Virus record (IMG/VR): IMGVR_UViG_3300028558_000791
Coordinates: 248,001-312,000 of that record
Direction: 5' to 3' (one strand)
DNA length: 64,000 nucleotides
Source: a virus
Position numbers and translations under genes: made by a program. Within the stretch, counting starts at the first letter, position 1; every line of letters begins with the position of its first letter. The notes beneath the pieces are model-generated. The model was not told where the DNA came from, made no database searches, and was given only the letters and a program-made list of their open reading frames with translations. Positions 8,223 through 15,998 of this stretch are shown here, in pieces.

Positions 8223-9236
8223 ATGAATATGTTTAGCGGTAAAGGCGAAATTAACGCCTCATCTTTCAAGGATGCATTGCAAGCCTTGGTAAAGTACGCA
8301 GCCATTCTCGAAGAGAATGTCCCTGCAAACCAAGGACTAGCTGGTCAACCAGCATTGAGCGATGAGAAGCGTGATGAATTGATCACTCGCGCCATCATGA
8401 CTCAAGACGGAAAGATCGCCCTAGCCCAGGCCATGGCGAACCCAATCCGTAGAAACCTCGATTACCATGGTATCGCTCGTCGTGCCTTGGTTGTTGATCC
8501 ACTACCACAGGGAGCAATTCCAACTTACGATAGAGATATCGACGTTGCCGCTGTTGTTATCTCTTCCAACGGTACTGGTCCAGAGTCTCGTGTCTTCGGT
8601 GACCGTGTCGTTGTTCCAGAATTCGAAATTTACGCGAACCCAACTGTTCGTATCGCTGAAGTCAAGCGTCGTAGATTTAACGTAATTGACCGTGCTGTTC
8701 AAAAGGCACGTCAAGAAATCATGGCTCAGGAAGATGCAAACATCTTCGCAGCCCTTGATGCAGCAGCTTCAGTTGAGAACACTCTCACTGACATCGCAGA
8801 CGCTGGTCTTCTAAAGAGAGACCTCGTTGAAATCAAGCAGCAAATTGATCGTTGGGACTTAGTAACTACTAAGTATTTTATGAACATTAACGAGTTCACT
8901 GACATCCTCAAGTGGGGTTCTGGTGGTGGACAAGGTGTTGGTGGTGGTGACTTCGACCCAGTAACTATGAGAGAAGTTCTACAAACCGGTCTTTACGCCC
9001 ACATCTGGGGTACTGACATCATGGTAAGCAAGATCGTTCCACCTGGAACCATCTACGGTGTAGCTGACCCAGAGTTCGTTGGTGTAATGCCAATCCGTCA
9101 GGACATCGAAGTTCTACCAGCGGACGAGCCAAAGCAATTGAAGCTCGGTTGGGTAGTCTCTGAGATCATCGGTATCGCTATCGTCAACCCACGTGGTTGC
9201 GCAGCCGGCCGTAAGTCTGTTGTAATCGGCGCCTAA
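8223..9236 (+). CDS. major capsid protein (HK97-fold-like)
   Basis: A 337-residue protein with a strong AGGAGAA ribosome binding site. It forms the icosahedral shell. The N-terminal 80 residues are helical and hydrophilic, consistent with a delta/scaffold-like region. Then come motifs typical of large-phage capsid proteins: IRRNLDYHGIARRALVVDPL, a YDRDIDVAAV strand, VPEFEIYANPTVRIAEVKRR and the long helix AVQKARQEIMAQEDANIFAAL (about residues 158-178), matching the HK97 spine-helix arrangement. The C-terminus ends in short hydrophobic strands (GIAIVNPRGCAAG). Codon usage is C-rich and about 48% GC in a sampled line, higher than the fibre genes. A strong terminator follows. The family assignment rests on these motifs, size and context. 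Confidence 0.85.
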   Translation: MNMFSGKGEINASSFKDALQALVKYAAILEENVPANQGLAGQPALSDEKRDELITRAIMTQDGKIALAQAMANPIRRNLDYHGIARRALVVDPLPQGAIPTYDRDIDVAAVVISSNGTGPESRVFGDRVVVPEFEIYANPTVRIAEVKRRRFNVIDRAVQKARQEIMAQEDANIFAALDAAASVENTLTDIADAGLLKRDLVEIKQQIDRWDLVTTKYFMNINEFTDILKWGSGGGQGVGGGDFDPVTMREVLQTGLYAHIWGTDIMVSKIVPPGTIYGVADPEFVGVMPIRQDIEVLPADEPKQLKLGWVVSEIIGIAIVNPRGCAAGRKSVVIGA

Positions 9237-9262
9237 TAAGCCTGATTGAGTAATTTCGAAAT

Positions 9263-9297
9263 GAGCCTCTAGAGAAATCTAGGGGCTCTTTCATTTT
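9263..9297 (+). terminator. Rho-independent terminator after the capsid gene
   Basis: GAGCCTCTAGA (9263-9273) pairs with TCTAGGGGCTC (9278-9288), eleven pairs including one G-T wobble, closed by the tetraloop GAAA. TTTCATTTTC follows. It lies 27 bases after the capsid stop and would close the head operon. Confidence 0.85.
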
Positions 9298-9310
9298 CTG
9301 GCATATAGAT

Positions 9311-9862
9311 ATGGACCCGAAGAAACTTCGAAAACAATACATGCATCTCATGCCTCGTTTGAACAAGGCTATGCAACATGTGCAGTCTCAGCTTGCAGAT
9401 TTGCCACCACATGATTTTCTGTTGGAAACCAACTTAAAGCCATACCTAACTATCAAGAAGAAAATGCTACAAGGATACGATTCCGATCCGAGCGGTTTAC
9501 CTGATTTGGCTAGAGGTAGGCTTTTTTATTCTCAAGACTATAATCCTAAAGAAGTTCTAGATTTACTTAAGAAGGTATTTCCTAACCAAGTCAAAGGGGT
9601 TAAGAAAAAAGATACTAACGATTGTGGATTAGAATATCCTGGAGTAACTGATGTTAATCTAGATGTTGATGGAATTCAATTTGAATTACAATTGATGCCA
9701 TTAGAGTACAAAGATTCGCAAGATTTATCTCATCAAATCTATGAGCAATTACGTAATGATAAAGATAAGCTTTCTGATAAACAGAAAGAGTTCCTAAAGA
9801 GCACGCACAATAAACTCTTTAAGGCTCTAGATGTAAAGTCCAAGGCCCTAAAGAACGATTAA
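9311..9862 (+). CDS. RelA/SpoT-like nucleotidyltransferase-fold protein
   Basis: A 183-residue protein. The arrangement resembles the (p)ppGpp synthetase (RelA/SpoT) fold: a basic stretch TIKKKM (residues 47-52), then DLARGRLFYS with an acidic residue at D65, an alpha/beta segment, and DGIQFELQLMP with E125-L-Q127 in the place of the family ExQ motif. The C-terminus (HQIYEQLRND) is helical as in small alarmone synthetases. The usual YxSxH-type substrate motif is not clear. Small members make alarmones or, as toxSAS enzymes, modify the 3' CCA end of tRNA; activity here is unproven. The gene converges on a CCA-adding enzyme with overlapping stop codons. The ribosome binding site is weak. Confidence 0.5.
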   Translation: MDPKKLRKQYMHLMPRLNKAMQHVQSQLADLPPHDFLLETNLKPYLTIKKKMLQGYDSDPSGLPDLARGRLFYSQDYNPKEVLDLLKKVFPNQVKGVKKKDTNDCGLEYPGVTDVNLDVDGIQFELQLMPLEYKDSQDLSHQIYEQLRNDKDKLSDKQKEFLKSTHNKLFKALDVKSKALKND

Positions 9863-11094
9863 TTGCGTCGAGCTACTTCTAATAAATGAGACTTGGTATT
9901 GTTCTCTGGATGACGAAGAATCTCCAAGTAACATTCATCCAAAGCCTTTTTGATTCGAGGACCAGGTGTCATACCAGCCGTCAACAGATCATCTCCGTTG
10001 ATGGCCATTTCCTTTCGGGATAGGACAACCTGTTCTCGGTATTCGTCCAGTAGTGCTCCAGATGCCAATCCCATGGGCTCAGTCAAGTGTAAAAATTGAC
10101 GGAGCGTATCTTCCCAAGGGTCGGGGCTATGGTTCTTCAAGACCGCCATAAAGCTCTTGTAAGCTAAAGTAGTATTCTTCTCTTCGAACTCATGGAACCT
10201 CTCAACTAATTGTAAAAGAAATGCAACCTTCTTAATCTCCTTATTGGAAAACTTTAGGTTGATAAGTTCCTCTTGAACCTGTTGAGGTGGAAGCCTGTTG
10301 TACAAGAATGCTAGCCTGGTTTCCAAGGTACCAACACATCGATCCTGTTCTACCAGTAGTGGTAATTGCCTTCCTGCCAGAAGCGGGCAAGCAACGTCCA
10401 AAGCCCCCGAATCCCTTAGGATTTGCAGACCATATGAAGCATTAGCACTCATTAGCGTCTTGCTAAGCTCGTCACTAATGCGTTCCTTGGAAACCTTCTT
10501 CAAAGTCTCAAGGCTTTGCTTCATACCTTCGAAAGTGGCCAGATCAACGGTATAACCGAAGCGTGCAGCAAAACGAGCAACTCGCATAATGCGAAGTCCG
10601 TCCTCTCGAAAGCGAATCAATGGGTCACCAACTGCCTTGATCAAATTCTCCTTGAGATGTTGAGTCCCGTTGAATGGGTCAACAAATCTATGAGTAAGCG
10701 GATCATAAGCAATGGCATTGATGGTAAGGTCTCGGCGAGCCAAGTCTTGGGCTACGTCCATGACAAAGAAAACTTCATCGGGCCTTCGTCCATCAGAGTA
10801 TTCTCCCTCGATTCTAAACGTAGTAACTTCAAAGTGGTTTTCGACACCTTCGCCCATAACAACCGTGACCGTACCATGTTGTAGGCCGGTTGGGATGTTC
10901 TTTTGGAAAATTTCCATTACTTTCTTGGGGCTAGCGTCTGTGGTAATATCCCAGTCCTTGGGCTTCTGCCCCAGGAGTAAGTCTCGCACACATCCGCCCA
11001 CAATAAAGGCTTGATATTCGTGTTCATGTAGGATACGACATACCTCCACCGCTAAAGGGTGGATGAGATGCGTAGAAATAGGTCGGTGTTCCAT
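9859..11094 (-). CDS. cca: CCA-adding enzyme (tRNA nucleotidyltransferase)
   Basis: About 411 residues of a class II tRNA nucleotidyltransferase, which adds or repairs the 3' CCA end of tRNAs in the cytoplasm. Motifs appear in order: VGGCVRDLLLG (GG 33-34, RD 37-38), the metal-binding pair D47-W-D49, TTFRIEGEYSDGRRP, RRDLTINAIAYD (RRD 120-122) and EDGLRIMRVARFAARF, followed by the helical body and tail. All catalytic elements look intact and length is normal. RRDLTINA fits CCA enzymes better than poly(A) polymerases. I place the start at ATG 11094, preceded by GAGTGG; a GTG at 11103 is also in frame. The gene opposes its neighbours, and sampled lines are 45-53% GC, suggesting separate acquisition. 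Confidence 0.9.
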   Translation of the reverse strand: MEHRPISTHLIHPLAVEVCRILHEHEYQAFIVGGCVRDLLLGQKPKDWDITTDASPKKVMEIFQKNIPTGLQHGTVTVVMGEGVENHFEVTTFRIEGEYSDGRRPDEVFFVMDVAQDLARRDLTINAIAYDPLTHRFVDPFNGTQHLKENLIKAVGDPLIRFREDGLRIMRVARFAARFGYTVDLATFEGMKQSLETLKKVSKERISDELSKTLMSANASYGLQILRDSGALDVACPLLAGRQLPLLVEQDRCVGTLETRLAFLYNRLPPQQVQEELINLKFSNKEIKKVAFLLQLVERFHEFEEKNTTLAYKSFMAVLKNHSPDPWEDTLRQFLHLTEPMGLASGALLDEYREQVVLSRKEMAINGDDLLTAGMTPGPRIKKALDECYLEILRHPENNTKSHLLEVARRN

Positions 11095-11144
11095 GTCATC
11101 CACTCTAAAACTTAAAAATTACGTGTCAAGCGCTCGGCCGTGTA

Positions 11145-11151
11145 ATAAGTA
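11145..11151 (+). promoter_or_regulatory. candidate late-promoter element ATAAGTA
   Basis: ATAAGTAGGC starts at 11145, 44 bases before the start of the next + strand gene, in the 94-base gap where transcription resumes after the minus-strand CCA gene. A + strand promoter is expected in this divergent gap, which gives this weak match some contextual support. Confidence 0.3.
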
Positions 11152-11188
11152 GGCATTATGATAGAGTTCTATCAAAAGACAGAGGCCA

Positions 11189-11899
11189 ATGAGTTTGTTA
11201 GAGGTTACCGAGCTTTACAATCTAATTTCCAGGGGCTCACAAGATGTGAGTTCTAGGAAGCAATCCAGACAACTTCGAAAAGTTGCTCTGGAGACTACTG
11301 TTTCTGGTCAAGGTTTTAACAAATTAGCCTTTGATACTCGTCGTATTGATCAAGAGACCGAATATAATCCACGTAGAGGATTGCAGAATTACAATCGTAG
11401 TGAAGCATTTCTTTCTGAGGGCCTTGCACACAGAGTTAAGAACTTCGCAAAGCTTCGTAACTCACTCAATGCTCTCAAGAATGTTTATGGTAAAGAACAT
11501 GAGTGGCAAGATAGTAATGCTCGTATCTTATTAACTGCAGTTGATAAAGGTATGCGCACCGGCATTAATGATGGTGATTTTGCAGAACAAAACCAACCAG
11601 GCGTTGGTAGTTTTGACTATTTAGAAGAGCTTTTGAATGTTAGATATCGTTTGACTCAAGATGATTTGACGAGGATGAGTGAAGCTGATTTAACAAGAGT
11701 TATACTTGCTAAGGACGCTGATCTTACCAACAAAGATGTTAAACAGTCATTAGAAATTACTAAAAACGATGTTGCTACTAAGGGATACGACTCGTTAATC
11801 GAAAAGCTATTTGATGGTTGTAAAGCAAGTGCAGACGCTCCAGATGTTGAGAGAACAATTACTATTACCATCAGAGATAGATTCCATAAAGAAAGTTAA
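11189..11899 (+). CDS. unidentified structural-region protein
   Basis: A 236-residue hydrophilic, helical protein preceded by GAGG. There is no signal peptide, membrane helix or recognised motif. The N-terminal third is basic (SSRKQSRQLRKV); the middle contains RVKNFAKLRNSLNALKNVYG; the C-terminus is mixed. It is the first gene of the + strand block that resumes after the CCA gene and is followed three bases later by a probable structural gene. A neck or connector role is possible from position only. Confidence 0.5.
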   Translation: MSLLEVTELYNLISRGSQDVSSRKQSRQLRKVALETTVSGQGFNKLAFDTRRIDQETEYNPRRGLQNYNRSEAFLSEGLAHRVKNFAKLRNSLNALKNVYGKEHEWQDSNARILLTAVDKGMRTGINDGDFAEQNQPGVGSFDYLEELLNVRYRLTQDDLTRMSEADLTRVILAKDADLTNKDVKQSLEITKNDVATKGYDSLIEKLFDGCKASADAPDVERTITITIRDRFHKES

Positions 11900-11902
11900 A
11901 CC

Positions 11903-12628
11903 ATGAGTAGCGAGAGCGAATTTGCGTATTCTCTAAAGTATAATACACATTTCATCGTAAAAAATATTACGGGTACACCCGCCTCTATGCTTCATTTAGC
12001 TGGAGATAATCCGGCCATTCCCCCACCTTATAGAACAGCACCATTCCATGTGTCTTCTAAGAAGACTATCAATATTTTTCACTATCCAATTAATGCTGGC
12101 GAGCAAAGAGATTTGCTACAGATACCAGGAGTGCAAGAGGCTGATATTCGAGCTTCTTTACTCAAGGGAGAAATAAGGCACAAATTTTTGTGTGGGGATA
12201 TTGAATTAGTTTCCAGCAACATTGATCTGCTACAATTTAGCGACAAACAACGTGCTTGGTTACAAAGCTTTGGCTTTACCGAAGGTGTAACAGTTGGATA
12301 TGATGAATTAGACGGATATGTACAATCTCTAATCCAAATAGGTGGTTCTGGAGTATCTTATCTATGGAGAGAGAAGATCCCTCTTATTGGGTTGAGAAAT
12401 GGTACAAATCGTATGTTTTTCACACCAGACAAATTTATCAATGGACTCTATTTTGGTAACGTTTTTTATCTGACAGTCGAACATAACGGTAAAGAACTAT
12501 ATGAAAACATAGATTTTACTATTGGTGAATCTAGCGGCCCTGGCTCCGGCTATGATACCATCAACATAACTTCTTTAACGCCAAATGCCCATAGTTTATT
12601 ATTTGCAACTTATGCTATTAAAGTCTAA
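11903..12628 (+). CDS. probable virion structural protein with C-terminal beta domain
   Basis: A 241-residue protein three bases after the preceding stop. The N-terminal half includes INAGEQRDLLQIPGVQEADI followed by a short helical region. The C-terminal half reads as a beta-sandwich: IGLRNGTNRMFFTPDKFI, then NVFYLTVEHNGKELYE and IDFTIGESSGPGSGYDTI. Such Gly/Asn-rich beta modules are common in phage neck and baseplate appendage proteins, but no named family was recognised. It contains the DGY tripeptide seen across many virion proteins here. Confidence 0.5.
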   Translation: MSSESEFAYSLKYNTHFIVKNITGTPASMLHLAGDNPAIPPPYRTAPFHVSSKKTINIFHYPINAGEQRDLLQIPGVQEADIRASLLKGEIRHKFLCGDIELVSSNIDLLQFSDKQRAWLQSFGFTEGVTVGYDELDGYVQSLIQIGGSGVSYLWREKIPLIGLRNGTNRMFFTPDKFINGLYFGNVFYLTVEHNGKELYENIDFTIGESSGPGSGYDTINITSLTPNAHSLLFATYAIKV

Positions 12629-12645
12629 TAATATTGGGGTATACC

Positions 12646-12654
12646 ATAAGTAAC
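12646..12654 (+). promoter_or_regulatory. candidate late-promoter element ATAAGTAAC
   Basis: ATAAGTAAC differs by one base from the elements at 7296 and 8175 and stands 32 bases before a 504-residue structural gene, in a 49-base gap. Confidence 0.3.
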
Positions 12655-12677
12655 TCGCTTAGTTTGAGGACAACACA

Positions 12678-14192
12678 ATGCCATTTCCAAGACAAAACGC
12701 ACTAGATCAAGCCTTAGATATCGCTGGCTCATTAACACAAACTCAGACTATGATTGAGGTTGAGGAGCCAAGTGGTTTCGGCGCTCCAATTACTGGTCAA
12801 ACTGGCGCGACTGCCAGCATCACCACATTTTCCGCAGGTGTTTCGACACTGACCGGTTTAACTGGTATGACTGCCCAGTCCATTGGACGATTCCTAACAG
12901 TTACTGGAGCGGCCAGCGGTGGTAACAACGGCACTTTCTTGATCGTTGCTTTTAACTCAGCTACCTCTGTAGATATTTCGAATGCAACCGGTGTCGCACC
13001 AGATGCAAATAACGGAGCTATCTCTTGGACTGAAAGAGGCCCTTACACTCTAGAAGATGATGTAAACTACATCCGTACTGATCGTAAGTTAATCAAGGGC
13101 ACTACTAACTGGTACGACCCTATTCCTACTTATGCTAGACCAACTGCAACCAACGTCCAGGTTCCAGCCAATCTAACTAATATTGCCAGCAAGACTACTG
13201 ACGCCGTTGCCTACAACGTTAACCGCGCTTACTTCGGTGAAGCAGTCACCTCTGGTAATACTTTCGTTACAGTAACTTCTGTTGGTAACTTGAAGCATGC
13301 TGATGCGATTAACCTAACTGGTGTTCCAGTATTTGATACTGGTCCATTTGCCGGAGATTATACTTCTTGTTACGTTCATATCGTAGACGGATACTCTGAC
13401 GGATATGCTGGTGGTGAATTGAGCGTATTGCATGGACCATATGTTGGAGAAAGAATTTTCGGTGTTACTTTCAATGGTGCCTCGACTTCTCCAGACTCAG
13501 TAGAAGTTCATTTCTATTCAGCTCCGTACAATGTTAACTATGCGGTATCTCCTCATCCATATACTTGGGAATTTGGTCAGCCAAATACCATCAACTTACT
13601 ATATGGTTACAATGAGAGACTTGATCAACTAGATCAGAATGCATTTAGAACTGTTCCAGCTCTTGGTATTCTAACTGACGCAGCATTAGCTGGTAGCATC
13701 AATAACATTCTACAAAGCATTGGTACTAGCCCAACTGATACAAATATCGGCAGCTTACTAACCAATACTACGACTTTCTTCCCGTTCTTTTATCTAAATG
13801 CTACGCCAACAGTAATAGATGCTTTGAATATTCTAAACCAACAATTTGGTAATGATACATTCACTGGACCTTATTTGGTTAACGGAGCAACTGTTACATT
13901 CAATTTGCAACAGCTATCCAATGCAATTGCTGGAGCCAATGTAACTCGTACTATTGAACGTTTGGGAGCAGATTTACCTGCAAACACACCACATACACTA
14001 CCTGGTGCAATTTCCTATACTCTAGACGGCACCAATAACGGATTACATCTGTGGGTATATACTCGCGGAGTGTTGAGAGATCCAGGGCCTGTTGCAACCG
14101 GCAATGATTATTCTGAAACTAGTACGACATCAGTTACGTTCTATGCTAAGCAGAAAAAAGACGATCACATCAACTATTTCGTTAGAACTTAA
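12678..14192 (+). CDS. probable virion structural protein
   Basis: A 504-residue protein with a GAGGA ribosome binding site. The composition is beta-rich (Thr, Asn, Gly, Val) with no membrane helix. Residues 40-125 form a Thr/Gly/Ala-rich domain (GATASITTFSAGVSTLTGL, then SGGNNGTFLIV) of a type often seen in phage appendage proteins. The middle contains VDGYSDGYAGGELSV. The last 60 residues (YTLDGTNNGLHLWVYTRGVL) look like a further beta domain. It probably belongs to the neck, whiskers or fibre base. The exact part cannot be assigned from sequence alone. Confidence 0.55.
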   Translation: MPFPRQNALDQALDIAGSLTQTQTMIEVEEPSGFGAPITGQTGATASITTFSAGVSTLTGLTGMTAQSIGRFLTVTGAASGGNNGTFLIVAFNSATSVDISNATGVAPDANNGAISWTERGPYTLEDDVNYIRTDRKLIKGTTNWYDPIPTYARPTATNVQVPANLTNIASKTTDAVAYNVNRAYFGEAVTSGNTFVTVTSVGNLKHADAINLTGVPVFDTGPFAGDYTSCYVHIVDGYSDGYAGGELSVLHGPYVGERIFGVTFNGASTSPDSVEVHFYSAPYNVNYAVSPHPYTWEFGQPNTINLLYGYNERLDQLDQNAFRTVPALGILTDAALAGSINNILQSIGTSPTDTNIGSLLTNTTTFFPFFYLNATPTVIDALNILNQQFGNDTFTGPYLVNGATVTFNLQQLSNAIAGANVTRTIERLGADLPANTPHTLPGAISYTLDGTNNGLHLWVYTRGVLRDPGPVATGNDYSETSTTSVTFYAKQKKDDHINYFVRT

Positions 14193-14208
14193 TATATAGG
14201 TAGTTAAG

Positions 14209-14439
14209 ATGATGGAAGCAGATTTGGTTCAGCGTGAGGTAGATCCCCCTCTCAATAGATGGTGCGCCTGTGGGCATGAAGCACCAGCTATGTTTAAAAG
14301 GGGCGGTCCCGACTCATTGCCTGAACCAACTCGTTTTTTCTTGGTTCAAGGGCACGAAGTTAATGCAATTTATTGTGAACTTTGTTTAATTGTAGCTAAT
14401 CATATTAGCGCTCAAAAGAAAAAAGGTTTAGTTAAGTAA
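14209..14439 (+). CDS. small zinc-knuckle-like protein
   Basis: A 76-residue protein. WCACGH near residue 20 and CELC near residue 57 supply four cysteines and a histidine in the spacing of a small zinc-binding fold. The C-terminus is basic (SAQKKKGLVK). It lies between structural genes and is followed by a gene with a good ribosome binding site. Function is unknown: a zinc-stabilised assembly factor or minor virion protein are both possible. Two adjacent ATG codons make the start ambiguous by one residue. Confidence 0.5.
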   Translation: MMEADLVQREVDPPLNRWCACGHEAPAMFKRGGPDSLPEPTRFFLVQGHEVNAIYCELCLIVANHISAQKKKGLVK

Positions 14440-14449
14440 GGGGTAAGTA

Positions 14450-14842
14450 ATGTCATACGCAGAAGATATTCTCAAGTTACGTAAAAGAGTTCAAGACGCA
14501 GTTTCTAAAGGTGTAGTTAGTGATGATGGCAGAGACTTTCTAGAAGCCAGCCTTATTCAAATCATGAATGATGCTGAAAGAAATAGACAAAACTGTCTAA
14601 CTCAAGCCGAAAATCTACGCAAGCAAGCTTCGACATTTGATGGGCAGGCTGGCGCTTTTGCTTCAGTAAGCAGTATCGTATACAATGTTATTAATGGGTT
14701 TGTAGTTGTTGCCGAAAGAGATGAAGCTGAACGCGCAGCAGAAGCCGCTGAAAAGGCCGAAGCTCAGGCCGAAGCAGAAGCTGAAGAATCTGAAGTAAAA
14801 CCTGTTGCTGATAAGAAAAAGTCTGGCAAAAAGAGGGCCTAA
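14450..14842 (+). CDS. small coiled-coil protein with acidic Ala/Glu tail
   Basis: A 130-residue helical protein with an AAGGGGT ribosome binding site. Residues 1-65 form amphipathic helices (ILKLRKRVQDAVSKG). A short hydrophobic patch (FASVSSIVYNVINGFVVVA) is too weak to call a membrane helix. From residue 85 it is an Ala/Glu-rich coiled coil, ending in a lysine-rich tail KKKSGKKRA. No family was recognised. It could be an assembly chaperone or minor structural protein. Confidence 0.5.
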   Translation: MSYAEDILKLRKRVQDAVSKGVVSDDGRDFLEASLIQIMNDAERNRQNCLTQAENLRKQASTFDGQAGAFASVSSIVYNVINGFVVVAERDEAERAAEAAEKAEAQAEAEAEESEVKPVADKKKSGKKRA

Positions 14843-14867
14843 TCAATAATTTAGCATTCTTTGCAGA

Positions 14868-15998
14868 ATGCCAAATCGTATTGGGAAAGAAGATGTAAAA
14901 GACTCAGATTTTGTTGATGCGTATGAGCTTATTTCCGATGGATATAGCGCTAATAGCATCTATCTAGATACTTTTGCAGTCTCTACAACTTTTGCTACCG
15001 GAACCGTTGTCGTCACTTTAGCTAGTGATGGCGGCGGCATTTTGTATTCCATAGACCATCCCGTTCAGCAGAATGATATCGTTTACATTTACGGAACGAC
15101 TGGTGGCGGAGGTGATGGTCACTATACAGTTAATACTGTTTTAACTGATACGTCATTTACAGTTAATGAGCCTATTGGAAACTCTACCGATGGATATGTT
15201 CAGTTTAGATATCCCGCTGGTGCCAAGCTAGTCGGCTATGATAATAGCAATAGCTGTGTTATCACGCATGATACAGTTCAAGGCGCTCTTGACGATTTGG
15301 ATGCTGCCATTTGTGGTGGAACTGGTTCGCTTAATCCTACTGAGCATGCTGAGCTACGCCAGCTAATTCATTTAGCTGATGGTGTAGGCGGTCCATACGA
15401 AGGGTTTCCTACTGGAGCCTATCGTGTGATTAGTCCATTTGGAGCTTTATTTCCAACTAACATTACATGGTATGCTAGTAATGCTATGACGGCTAAAATT
15501 GTGCAAAAGGATATTGCATATACTTCTTTTGGACAACCGCAAACAATTCAATGGAAAGTTTATGATACCAATGGAATTACAATATTAGCTACTGTTACCG
15601 ATACTATTTCTTATTCAGGAATTTTCGAAACAAGTAGATTAAGATCAATTGTAAATGCTCCAATGGGCGGAGTTCTAACTATTGAAACACATAAGACTGT
15701 CCGACAGCTCATTCATTTGGCTGACGGTGTGGGTGGTCCATTTGAAGATTTCCCAACAGGCGCTTATCGTGTTACTATTGGAACTGTATTTCCAACTGAT
15801 ATCATCTGGTATTCAGACATTACAATGACAGCTAAAATAGTTGAAAAGCACATTGTTTACAATGGTATTAAAGAGCCCGTTTCTATTACTTGGAAGGTAT
15901 ATGATACAGATGGTGTAACCGTATTGGCGACTGTGGCAGATAGCATCTCTTACACAAATAACATCTTTGAGACCTCTCGATTAAGGAGTGTTAGCTAA
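14868..15998 (+). CDS. appendage protein with duplicated C-terminal module
   Basis: A 376-residue structural protein. The N-terminal 150 residues are a Thr/Gly/Asp-rich beta region. Then follow two tandem copies of a roughly 95-residue module, each opening with RQLIHLADGVGGP[YF]E and FPTGAYRV, passing through a WKVYDT strand and closing with FETSRLRS. The copies are clearly homologous but diverged at DNA level, so this is an old internal duplication. The stop TAA shares its last base with the ATG of the next fibre gene, so the two are translationally coupled. A fibre-attachment or baseplate-appendage role is likely from context. Confidence 0.6.
   Translation: MPNRIGKEDVKDSDFVDAYELISDGYSANSIYLDTFAVSTTFATGTVVVTLASDGGGILYSIDHPVQQNDIVYIYGTTGGGGDGHYTVNTVLTDTSFTVNEPIGNSTDGYVQFRYPAGAKLVGYDNSNSCVITHDTVQGALDDLDAAICGGTGSLNPTEHAELRQLIHLADGVGGPYEGFPTGAYRVISPFGALFPTNITWYASNAMTAKIVQKDIAYTSFGQPQTIQWKVYDTNGITILATVTDTISYSGIFETSRLRSIVNAPMGGVLTIETHKTVRQLIHLADGVGGPFEDFPTGAYRVTIGTVFPTDIIWYSDITMTAKIVEKHIVYNGIKEPVSITWKVYDTDGVTVLATVADSISYTNNIFETSRLRSVS

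Noticed and set aside
10516-11014. Plus-strand frames opposite the CCA gene (10298-11014)
   Set aside because: All catalytic motifs of the CCA enzyme read on the minus strand; the plus-strand frames have no motifs and overlap one another.
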